8,179 nt of DNA from Myxococcota bacterium. Its GTDB lineage: Bacteria; Myxococcota; Polyangia; GCA-2747355; JAKLHH01. The notes beneath the pieces are model-generated. The model saw only the letters and a program-made list of their open reading frames with translations. It had not been told where the DNA came from and ran no database searches. Location of the stretch: positions 1 to 8,179 of the forward strand of contig JAKLHH010000296.1 of assembly GCA_022710245.1 (NCBI GenBank), read 5' to 3'. A program made the position numbers and the translations under genes. Below are positions 1 through 5,858 of this stretch, piece after piece (within the stretch, counting starts at the first letter, position 1; each line of letters starts with the position of its first letter).

Positions 1-1
1 G

Positions 2-316
2 ATCCATGCGCGCCACCCTGGCGCGCCGCTGGCCATCATGACCGGCGCCGACGCGTTCTCCTCGGCGGCCGAGCGCGGCCTGGTGGCCCAGGCGCTGCGC
101 TGGGGCTATCGCTACGCGGTCACGCCGCGAGCGGGCTACGAGCTGCCGGCGCGCCTGCCGTTCGGAGTGAGCGTGATGCCTCTCTCCGGCGGCGTGGAGA
201 GCTCCACCCGGATCCGCGCTGACCTGGCGGCGGGTCGCGCGCCTCGCGATCTCACACCCTCCACGCTGCGCTACCTGGAGGAGCATGGCCTCTACGGCGC
301 GAGGTCCGCGAGATGA
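2..316 (+). CDS. nadD: NadD-like nicotinate-nucleotide adenylyltransferase, C-terminal part (5' end outside window)
   Basis: The frame is open from the window edge, so only the last 104 residues are seen. The visible part reads HPGAPLAIMTGADAF, matching the 'P..(hydrophobic)GaD' strand of NadD/NMNAT enzymes. It continues with an AVTPRAGYEL segment like the 'vvvpRpGy' motif and ends with SSTRIRADLAAGR and RYLEEHGLYG, the ISSTxIR nucleotide-binding motif and C-terminal helix of the family. The known family reaction is transfer of AMP from ATP to nicotinate mononucleotide in cytoplasmic NAD synthesis. The residues after GADAF lack the usual 'lptWkr' stretch, so this is a diverged member, and another cytidylyltransferase-like enzyme is possible. 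An internal ATG at 38 is not the start because homology extends upstream of it. The TGA stop at 314-316 lies inside a tandem duplication. Confidence 0.6.
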   Translation: MHARHPGAPLAIMTGADAFSSAAERGLVAQALRWGYRYAVTPRAGYELPARLPFGVSVMPLSGGVESSTRIRADLAAGRAPRDLTPSTLRYLEEHGLYGARSAR

Positions 317-346
317 GCCTGTAGATCCGCGAGATGACCCTGTAGA
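305..346. repeat. 21-bp tandem duplication across the stop codon of the nadD-like gene
   Basis: Bases 305-325 and 326-346 are the same 21-bp unit with one difference (G at 317 versus C at 338). A partial third copy (tccgggatg) begins at 347. The unit is exactly seven codons, so the gene's TGA (314-316) recurs in frame at 335-337 as a second stop. Each copy ends in cctgtaga followed by tcc. No function is evident. It may be a simple replication-slippage duplication. Confidence 0.85.
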
Positions 347-396
347 TCCGGGATGCTAGCCTTCCGGCCTCCGGCGCCAGCCTGACCAGACCCACC

Positions 397-411
397 GCGC
401 CGCTCCGGCGC
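397..411 (+). terminator. Short GC hairpin after the nadD-like gene (possible terminator, no U-tract)
   Basis: GCGCCG (397-402) and CGGCGC (406-411) form a perfect 6-bp stem closed by the 3-nt loop CTC. It lies 81 bases after the nadD-like stop and 102 bases before the carbamoyltransferase ATG. No T-run follows, so intrinsic termination is unproven. Such stems also arise by chance in DNA this GC-rich. Confidence 0.25.
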
Positions 412-455
412 TCCGGGTCCGGACGGGTGTAGCCCCGCCGCCGCGCCTGAGGTAG

Positions 456-512
456 CCTCCGGAGGTCCCGGTCCGAGGCTGCGTCCGGTCGGGACCTGCT
501 CCGGAGGTCGTG
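456..512 (+). promoter_or_regulatory. Leader with two mutually exclusive hairpins around the Shine-Dalgarno of the carbamoyltransferase gene
   Basis: The ribosome binding site GGAGG is at 503-507, 5 nt before the ATG at 513. Hairpin 1 pairs 463-473 with 487-497 (11 bp including two G-U pairs, 13-nt loop). Hairpin 2 pairs GACCT (493-497) with AGGTC (505-509), enclosing the Shine-Dalgarno. Both need bases 493-497, so they cannot coexist: hairpin 1 leaves the site free and hairpin 2 masks it. The switch is possible because CTCCGGAGGTC occurs twice, at 457-467 and 499-509. The pairings are read directly from the sequence. Regulation is inference, and hairpin 1 looks clearly the more stable. It resembles no riboswitch class I know. 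Confidence 0.35.
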
Positions 513-2282
513 ATGAGCGAGTTCATCCTCGGCGTCAACTCCGCCTACCACGAGTCGGCGGCCTGCCTGATCCACGAGGGGCGCATCGTCGCCGCGGTGG
601 AGGAGGAGCGCTACAACCGGGTCAAGCACGCGAAGAAGTCCCGCGTGGACACCGCGCACCACCTCCCCTGGGAGGCGATCGGCTACTGCCTCGAGCGCGC
701 CGGCATCGGCCACGACGAGGTGACCCAGATCGGCTACTCCTTCGACCCCGAGGCGCGCCGCGCGCAGAACCGCGACCTGCCCGACAGCGCCCGCGTCCCC
801 GCCGGCGACTTCGGTTCGCCCGACGGCGAGGAGACCTTCTACAAGTCGAACCTGGAGGCGCGCCGCCTCCTCGAGGAGCGCTTCCCGAAGGCGCGCTTCC
901 ACTTCATCGAGCACCACCTCTGCCACGCGGCGAGCGCCTACACCGTGGCGCCCTTCGAGGACGCGGCGGTCATCGCGGTGGACGGCATCGGCGAGTTCCA
1001 CTCCACCTGGCTCGGCGTCGGGCGCGGCGGCAAGCTGCAGCGCGTGGCGCGCATCCCGTACCCGCACTCGCTCGGCTTCCTCTGGGAGAAGATGTCCGAG
1101 CTCCTCGGCTTCGACTGCTACGGCGGCCCCGGCAAGATGATGGGCTACGGCTGCATCACCGACCCGCGCGGCGAGCTCTCGAACCGGGATCACCTCGGCA
1201 CGCTCCGCGAGGTGGTGCGGATGCACCCGGAGGGGAGCTTCTGGATCGACAACGAGGTGATGCGCTTCCGCACCGCGGACTTCAGCGAGCTCGAGCGGCT
1301 CTTCGGGCCGCGGCGCAAGGCGCCCGTCGATCGCTACGAGGACGCCTCCATCGCCGCCGCGCTGCAGATCGTCACCGAGGAGGTGATGCTCAACCTCGCG
1401 CGCGGCCTCCACCGCATGGTCAACGAGGGCCGGCCCCGCGGGGCTGCCCCCGTCGACGCGCTCTGCATGGCGGGCGGGGTGGCGCTCAACTGCGTGGCGA
1501 ACAACCGCCTGCTCCGCGAGACGCCGTTCCGCAAGCTCTGGGTGCAGCCCGCCGCCAACGACGCCGGCACCGCCATCGGGGCAGCCGCCTACGTCCACTG
1601 CGAGCTCCTCGGGCTCCCCGGGCGACCGCGGATGGACCACGCCTTCACCGGCCCCGCCTACGAGGAGCCGGTGCTGCGTGGGGCGCTGGAGCAGGAGGGG
1701 CTGCGCGCGAGCCGCCCCGACGACATCGCCGCCCTGGTGGCGCGGCGCCTCGAGCGCGGGCAGATCGTGGCCTGGTTCCAGGGCGGCCTCGAGTTCGGCC
1801 CCCGCGCGCTGGGGCACCGCAGCATCCTCGCCGACCCGACGCGCTTCGACACGCGCAACCGGCTGAACACCCAGGTCAAGATGCGAGAGTCCTTCCGCCC
1901 CTTCGCGCCGAGCGTGATGGAGGAGGAGGTCGACCGCCTCTTCGATCTGCCGCCGGGGGACTGCTGCTCCGACTACATGCTCCTCGCCTGCGACCTCAGC
2001 GACGATCGCTTCAGCCAGGTGATCCCGGCGGTGGTGCAGGAGAACGGGAGCACGCACCGCTCCACCGCGCGCCTGCACCGCGTCCGTCGCGGTGACGACC
2101 CGCTCTACCACCACCTGCTCGAGGAGATGCGCGGGCTGACGGGCGTCGGCGCGGTGCTCAACACGTCCTTCAACATCAGCGAGCCGATCGTGGGCACACC
2201 CGCGCAGGCGCTGCGCACCTTCACCGCCTCGGGGATGGACGCGCTCGCGCTCGGCCCCTACCTGGTGGAGGCGGCGAAGTGA
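513..2282 (+). CDS. NodU/CmcH/TobZ-family O-carbamoyltransferase
   Basis: The 589-residue product is a full-length member of the family that makes carbamoyl-AMP from carbamoyl phosphate and ATP and moves the carbamoyl group to a hydroxyl. The Kae1/TsaD-like N-domain opens with ILGVNSAYHESAACL (H13). The metal ligands expected from TobZ are present with near-identical spacing: H134 and H138 in EHHLCHAASAY, D157 in AVDGIGE and D350 in PAANDAGTAIGAA. GGPGKMMGYG (204-213) and MAGGVALNCVANNRL (319-333) follow. The C-domain has GLEFGPRALGHRSILADP (425-442), MRESFRPFAP and VLNTSFNISEPIVGTP (548-563). The ATG at 513 is preferred over the GTG at 510 because GGAGG (503-507) is 5 nt from it. The TGA overlaps the next gene's GTG. 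The acceptor is unknown. Nodulation or antibiotic roles are not supported, as no such genes lie nearby. Confidence 0.93.
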   Translation: MSEFILGVNSAYHESAACLIHEGRIVAAVEEERYNRVKHAKKSRVDTAHHLPWEAIGYCLERAGIGHDEVTQIGYSFDPEARRAQNRDLPDSARVPAGDFGSPDGEETFYKSNLEARRLLEERFPKARFHFIEHHLCHAASAYTVAPFEDAAVIAVDGIGEFHSTWLGVGRGGKLQRVARIPYPHSLGFLWEKMSELLGFDCYGGPGKMMGYGCITDPRGELSNRDHLGTLREVVRMHPEGSFWIDNEVMRFRTADFSELERLFGPRRKAPVDRYEDASIAAALQIVTEEVMLNLARGLHRMVNEGRPRGAAPVDALCMAGGVALNCVANNRLLRETPFRKLWVQPAANDAGTAIGAAAYVHCELLGLPGRPRMDHAFTGPAYEEPVLRGALEQEGLRASRPDDIAALVARRLERGQIVAWFQGGLEFGPRALGHRSILADPTRFDTRNRLNTQVKMRESFRPFAPSVMEEEVDRLFDLPPGDCCSDYMLLACDLSDDRFSQVIPAVVQENGSTHRSTARLHRVRRGDDPLYHHLLEEMRGLTGVGAVLNTSFNISEPIVGTPAQALRTFTASGMDALALGPYLVEAAK

Positions 2283-3280
2283 GCGAGCTCGAGCGGCCGG
2301 CGGCGGTGGAGCTCTCGCGCGCCTGGGTGCGCGGCCAGCCGGGCCAGCGGCTGATGGTGATCCTGCGGGCGCCTGGCTGCGCCTACGCGCTCCGCAGCGG
2401 CGGCTGCACCAACTGCGGCTTCCACCACCTGACCACCCGCGGCGTGCCGGTGCCCGCCACCAAGCTCGTGGCCCAGCTGCAGCGCGCGCTCGACGAGCAA
2501 GCCACCAGCGCGCGCGGCCTGGACGAGCTCGACCTCTTCTGCTCCGGCTCCTTCTTCAACGACGGCGAGGTGCCCTCGCTCGCGCGGCGCTCGCTCCTCG
2601 AGCTCTGCGCGGCGCTCCCCGGCCTGCGCAGCGTCGTGGTCGAGTCGCGGCCCGAGTACGCCACCGCCGACGCGCTGATCGCGGCGCGCGCCGCCCTCGG
2701 TCACGACCGCCGCGTCCTCCTCGAGGTCGCCATCGGGCTGGAGAGCGCGAACGACGAGATCCGCCTCCGGCGCATCCACAAGGGCTTCTCGCTCTCCGCC
2801 TTCGAGCAGGCCGCGACCCGCGTCGCCGCGCTCGGCGAGGGCGCGGGCCTGGTCGTCTACCTGCTGCTCAAGCCGATCGGCACCGGCGAGGAGGAGGCGG
2901 TGGAGGACGTGCTCGCGAGCGGGCGCTACCTCGCCGACCTGGCGCAGCGTCTCCGGCTCGGGGTGCGCGTCGCGCTGGAGCCGGCCTTCGTCCCCGACGG
3001 CACGCCGCTCGCCGACGAGCTCCGCGCCGGGCGCTATGCGCCGCCGTCGCTCTGGTCCGCGCTCCGCGCCACCGCGGGGCTGCGCGCGCTGGGTCTCCAG
3101 GTCCACGTCGGGCTCAGCGACGAGGGGCTGCCCGCCTCGCAGGTCCCCTCGGGCTGCTGGGAGTGCAGCCCGCTCCTGCGCGCGGCGCTCGCGCGCTTCA
3201 ACGAGTCCCAGGACCCCGCCTGCCTCCAGCTGAGCACGTGCGCGTGCCAGCAGGGGGCGCTGACAAGGAAGAGCACATGA
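2279..3280 (+). CDS. Radical SAM protein, RaSEA-like (TIGR01210-type) with C-terminal cysteine cluster
   Basis: The 333-residue product carries a wide radical SAM cluster motif, C34-X8-C43-X2-C46 (GGCTNCGF), instead of CX3CX2C. It continues with SGSFFNDGEVP (89-99), VVVESRPEY (119-127), AIGLESANDEIR (151-162), HKGF (167-170) and VVYLLLKP (192-199). This order matches the archaeal archaeosine radical SAM enzyme RaSEA and, more distantly, Elp3 and YhcC. These enzymes use a 4Fe-4S cluster to split S-adenosylmethionine into a 5'-deoxyadenosyl radical. The C-terminus has C293-X2-C296, C315, C321 and C323, which may hold zinc or a second cluster (inference). It starts at GTG 2279, 7 nt after GGAGG (2267-2271), overlapping the carbamoyltransferase stop (GTGA). 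Its own TGA overlaps the glyA ATG. No ArcS or tRNA-guanine transglycosylase is nearby, so archaeosine synthesis is not implied. The substrate is unknown. Confidence 0.82.
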   Translation: MSELERPAAVELSRAWVRGQPGQRLMVILRAPGCAYALRSGGCTNCGFHHLTTRGVPVPATKLVAQLQRALDEQATSARGLDELDLFCSGSFFNDGEVPSLARRSLLELCAALPGLRSVVVESRPEYATADALIAARAALGHDRRVLLEVAIGLESANDEIRLRRIHKGFSLSAFEQAATRVAALGEGAGLVVYLLLKPIGTGEEEAVEDVLASGRYLADLAQRLRLGVRVALEPAFVPDGTPLADELRAGRYAPPSLWSALRATAGLRALGLQVHVGLSDEGLPASQVPSGCWECSPLLRAALARFNESQDPACLQLSTCACQQGALTRKST

Positions 3281-4530
3281 TGAACGAACCGCTGCGCACC
3301 GTCGACCCCGAGCTGTGGAACCTGATCCTCGCCGAGGAGAAGCTGCAGGCCAGCAAGATCCGGATGATCCCGTCGGAGAACTACGCCTCGGCCGCCGTCC
3401 TCGAGGCGACCGGCACGGTCCTCACCAACAAGTACTCCGAGGGCTACCCCGGCCGCCGCTACTACGAGGGCCAGCAGGTCATCGACCAGGTCGAGATCCT
3501 CGCGCGGGATCGCGCCAAGGCGCTCTTCGGCGCCGAGGCCGCCAACGTGCAGCCCTACTCGGGCTCGCCGGCGAACCTCGCCGTCTACATGGCCTTCTGC
3601 AAGCCGGGCGACACCGTGATGGGGATGGCGCTCCCGCACGGCGGCCACCTCACGCACGGCTGGAACGTCAGCATCACCGGCGCCTTCTTCAAGGCGGTGC
3701 AGTACACCGTGGTGAAGGAGACCGGGCGCATCGACTACGACCAGGTGCGCAGCCTCGCGCGCGAGCACCGGCCGAAGGTCATCTGGGCTGGCGCCACCGC
3801 CTACCCGCGCATCATCGACTTCGAGGCGTTCGCCACCATCGCCAAGGAGGTCGGCGCCATCTTCGCGGCGGACATCGCCCACATCGCCGGCCTGGTCGCC
3901 GGTGGCGTGCACCCCAGCCCGGTGCCGCTCGCCGACGTGGTGACGACCACCACGCACAAGACCCTGCGCGGCCCGCGCGGCGGGATGATCCTCTGCAAGA
4001 AGGAGCACCGGAAGGAGATCAACAACGCGGTCTTCCCGGGGCTGCAGGGCGGCCCGCACAACCACACGACGGCCGCCATCGCCGTCGCGCTGAAGGAGGC
4101 CGCGACCCCGGAGTTCAAGCAGTACGCGGCGCAGATCGTGAAGAACGCGAAGGCGCTCGCCGACGCGCTGATCGGCCGCGGCTACGACCTCGTCTCCGGC
4201 GGCACCGAGAACCACCTGATCCTGATCGACCTGACGCGCAAGGGCGTGCCGGGCAAGGTCGCCGCGCAGGCCCTCGACGCGGCCGGCATGGTCTGCAACT
4301 ACAACACGGTGCCCTTCGACCCGCGCAAGCCGTTCGACCCGAGCGGGATCCGCCTGGGCACGCCGTCCCTCACCTCGCGCGGCATGAAGGAGAGCGAGAT
4401 GCCGAAGCTGGCCGAGTGGATGGATCGCGTGATCGGCAAGCCGGAGGACACGGAGCTGCAGGCGAAGGTCGCCGCGGAGATCGCCGAGCTCTGCCAGGCC
4501 TTCCCCGCCCCTGGCATCCCCATCCGCTGA
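3277..4530 (+). CDS. glyA: Serine hydroxymethyltransferase (glycine hydroxymethyltransferase)
   Basis: This PLP enzyme interconverts serine plus tetrahydrofolate with glycine plus 5,10-methylene-tetrahydrofolate in the cytoplasm. The 417-residue length is typical. Visible motifs are SENYAS (33-38), KYSEGYPGRRYYEG (52-65), HGGHLTHG (121-128), DIAHIAGLVAGGVHP (199-213), VVTTTTHKTLRGPRGG (221-236, Schiff-base lysine K228), SGGTENHL (307-314) and SGIRLGTPSLTSRGM (356-370). Departures from the commonest forms are IPSEN for IASEN, AGATAYPR for aGaSAYpR, and NYN for NxN with lysine at 341-343. These suggest a subfamily and do not suggest loss of function. The ATG at 3277 has AAGGA 7 nt upstream and overlaps the radical SAM stop (ATGA); the ATG at 3280 is the alternative. 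Coupling to the two upstream genes suggests a dedicated copy or simple operon sharing. A second genomic glyA would favour the former. Confidence 0.97.
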   Translation: MMNEPLRTVDPELWNLILAEEKLQASKIRMIPSENYASAAVLEATGTVLTNKYSEGYPGRRYYEGQQVIDQVEILARDRAKALFGAEAANVQPYSGSPANLAVYMAFCKPGDTVMGMALPHGGHLTHGWNVSITGAFFKAVQYTVVKETGRIDYDQVRSLAREHRPKVIWAGATAYPRIIDFEAFATIAKEVGAIFAADIAHIAGLVAGGVHPSPVPLADVVTTTTHKTLRGPRGGMILCKKEHRKEINNAVFPGLQGGPHNHTTAAIAVALKEAATPEFKQYAAQIVKNAKALADALIGRGYDLVSGGTENHLILIDLTRKGVPGKVAAQALDAAGMVCNYNTVPFDPRKPFDPSGIRLGTPSLTSRGMKESEMPKLAEWMDRVIGKPEDTELQAKVAAEIAELCQAFPAPGIPIR

Positions 4531-4544
4531 GCGTCCGGCGAGCC

Positions 4545-5027
4545 GTGAAGATCGTCCGCACCCTCGAGCTCGACGCCTCGCCCGCGCGCGCCCTCGAGGT
4601 CCTCTGCGAGGAGGGCTACAACGTGGAGCGCGAGCGCTCGCGCGAGGAGGTCGTCTCCACCCGCTTCGCGCTCGTCCGCCGGAGCGAGGAGGAGACGGTC
4701 TTCGAGCTCCGCTCCGTGGAGTACCGGCGCGGCAAGCTCGGCGCCCTCGATCGCAGCGGCACCTGCGAGTCGCTCACCACCAGCCGCTCCCGGCCCCGGG
4801 AGGGCACGCTGACCTGGAGCTACAGCGGCGGCAGCATGGGGAGCAGGGCAACACTGGGTGGAGTCTACCGCCTCACGCCGCGCGGGCCCGCCGGCGCGCG
4901 CCTGGTCCACGAGATCACCATCGAGGTGCACGTGCCGCTGATCGGCGGCCAGATCGCGAAGGTCGCGGGGCGCGAGTTCGAGAAGGCGTGCCCCGGGTTC
5001 GAGGCGATCCTGCTCAAGCACCTCTAG
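4545..5027 (+). CDS. DUF2505-like protein (START/SRPBCC-type fold)
   Basis: The 160-residue protein has no signal peptide or membrane segment. It alternates predicted strands with a final helix. The segment VHEITIEVHVPLIGGQIAKV (121-140), followed by FEKACPGFEAILLKHL (145-160), matches the 'v.gei.vkvPlvGgkiE' strand and closing helix that I associate with DUF2505, a family placed near the START/polyketide-cyclase ligand-binding fold. No catalytic residues can be assigned. The likely start is GTG 4545 (VKIVRTLELDASP), 14 nt after the glyA stop, with only a weak GGCGAG upstream. It is therefore probably the last gene of the carbamoyltransferase/radical SAM/glyA transcript. Binding of a hydrophobic ligand is a fold-based guess. 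Membership in the operon's function is weaker than for the three overlapping genes. Confidence 0.72.
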   Translation: MKIVRTLELDASPARALEVLCEEGYNVERERSREEVVSTRFALVRRSEEETVFELRSVEYRRGKLGALDRSGTCESLTTSRSRPREGTLTWSYSGGSMGSRATLGGVYRLTPRGPAGARLVHEITIEVHVPLIGGQIAKVAGREFEKACPGFEAILLKHL

Positions 5028-5044
5028 CAACCCACCGCGGTTGC
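5027..5044 (+). terminator. Hairpin at the end of the four-gene operon (weak terminator candidate)
   Basis: GCAACC (5027-5032) and GGTTGC (5039-5044) form a perfect 6-bp stem with the loop CACCGC, beginning on the last base of the DUF2505-like stop codon. No T-run follows, so it would be a Rho-assisted or inefficient terminator, or only an mRNA-end stabiliser. Its right arm overlaps the weak -35-like box of the next unit. Confidence 0.3.
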
Positions 5045-5071
5045 GCCGCCCCGTCCGCCGCGACATATAAC
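5041..5071 (+). promoter_or_regulatory. Possible sigma70-type promoter for the TPR/lipoprotein pair
   Basis: TATAAC at 5066-5071 matches the -10 consensus at five of six positions and stands out as an AT island in GC-rich DNA. A poor -35 (TTGCGC, 5041-5046) lies 19 bp upstream. A transcript from it would begin near 5078, just inside the ATG at 5075. If the promoter is real, the true start of the TPR gene would be the ATG at 5093. This rests on pattern matching only. Confidence 0.3.
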
Positions 5072-5074
5072 TCC

Positions 5075-5848
5075 ATGCCGCGGCAACCGCTGATGGGCCC
5101 CACCGGACGGCGCGCTCTCCCTCTGGCTGCGGTGCTCTCGCTGCTCGCTGCCTCGCCTGCACGGGCCCAGCCCGAAGTGGAGATCGCGCGGAAGTACTTC
5201 GAGCTCGGCCAGTCGCTCTACAACCGCGCCGACTACGAAGGCGCCCTCAAGCAGTTCAGCGAGGCTTATCGCCTCGCCCGGCGTCCGGGGATCCTCTTCA
5301 ACCTCGGTCGGTGCCACGAGAACCTCGGTCAGTACGAGCAGGCGATCGGCCGCTATGAGGAGTACCTGCGCTCGGCGCCGGCCGATGCCGAGGCGGTGCG
5401 CTCGCGGGTCAGCAACCTGCGGCAGCTCGGCGAGCGCCGCCGCGCCGAGCAGGAGCGACGCGATCGCGAGCAACGCGACGCGGTGCTGCGTCAGGTCCGG
5501 CCCCAGCCGGAGTCCTTCCGCAAGGCTGGCTGGATCGTCGGCCTCGCCGGGGTGACCGTCGCGGCCCTGGGAGGCACGCTGCTCGGGCTGGCGCGGTGGC
5601 GGCAGGGGCAGGTGGAGGCCGACTTCCGGAACGCCCTCGAGTACTCGAGCTTCCGGGCGAGCGAGGAGCAGGGGCGGGCCTTCAGCACCTCGGGCGTCGT
5701 GCTGACCGTCGTCGGGGGCGCGGCGGCGGTGACCGGCGCCGTGCTGCTGGTCCTCTACCATCGCGGCGCCCGGACCGAGCGCGCGGTGGCGATCACGCCG
5801 CTGATCATGGCGGACGGCGCGACCCTGTCGGCCGGTCTGCGATTCTGA
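5075..5848 (+). CDS. Exported TPR-repeat protein with two C-terminal transmembrane segments
   Basis: The 257-residue protein starts with a Sec signal peptide (arginines near 12-13, hydrophobic 14-27, likely cleavage after SPARA at 31; mature end QPEVE). Tetratricopeptide-type helices follow at about 35-118: ARKYFELGQSLYNRADYEGA, then ILFNLGRCHENLGQYEQAIG and a third helical segment to LRQLGE. A charged, probably coiled stretch rich in R/E/Q (119-140) leads to two hydrophobic segments, about 152-172 and 207-228. The protein ends in LSAGLRF, reminiscent of a terminal outer-membrane strand. TPR domains bind proteins, so this is probably a periplasmic, membrane-anchored scaffold. This arrangement is common in myxobacteria, but no specific function is recognised. 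The start is ATG 5075 or, 18 nt later, ATG 5093; neither has a good ribosome binding site, and the shorter form gives an equally good signal peptide. Confidence 0.85.
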   Translation: MPRQPLMGPTGRRALPLAAVLSLLAASPARAQPEVEIARKYFELGQSLYNRADYEGALKQFSEAYRLARRPGILFNLGRCHENLGQYEQAIGRYEEYLRSAPADAEAVRSRVSNLRQLGERRRAEQERRDREQRDAVLRQVRPQPESFRKAGWIVGLAGVTVAALGGTLLGLARWRQGQVEADFRNALEYSSFRASEEQGRAFSTSGVVLTVVGGAAAVTGAVLLVLYHRGARTERAVAITPLIMADGATLSAGLRF

Positions 5849-5858
5849 GGGAGCGACC

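Noticed and set aside
455..515. Glycine or SAM riboswitch before the operon
   Set aside because: I could not find the conserved core of either class. Only generic competing hairpins are visible.
252..2114. Long minus-strand open frame of about 620 codons opposite the carbamoyltransferase gene
   Set aside because: It is rich in Arg, Ala, Val, Glu and His with no domain, and lies opposite a gene with complete family motifs. Such shadow frames are expected in DNA with strong GC third-position bias.
513..2282. Calling the carbamoyltransferase NodU (nodulation factor 6-O-carbamoyltransferase)
   Set aside because: No nod genes or acyltransferases flank it, and family members act on many different acceptors.
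3163..3276. Upstream extension of the glyA reading frame to an ATG at 3163
   Set aside because: It would overlap the radical SAM gene by over 100 bases. The extra residues have no SHMT similarity, and the ATG at 3277 has a ribosome binding site and gives the standard length.
2279..3280. Assignment of the radical SAM gene to archaeosine synthesis
   Set aside because: The family resemblance is good, but archaeosine is an archaeal tRNA modification and no ArcS or tRNA-guanine transglycosylase gene is present. Only the family is claimed.
3034..4215. Minus-strand open frame opposite the end of the radical SAM gene and glyA
   Set aside because: It has low-complexity Arg/Val/Ala/His composition, no motif, and spans two well-supported plus-strand genes.
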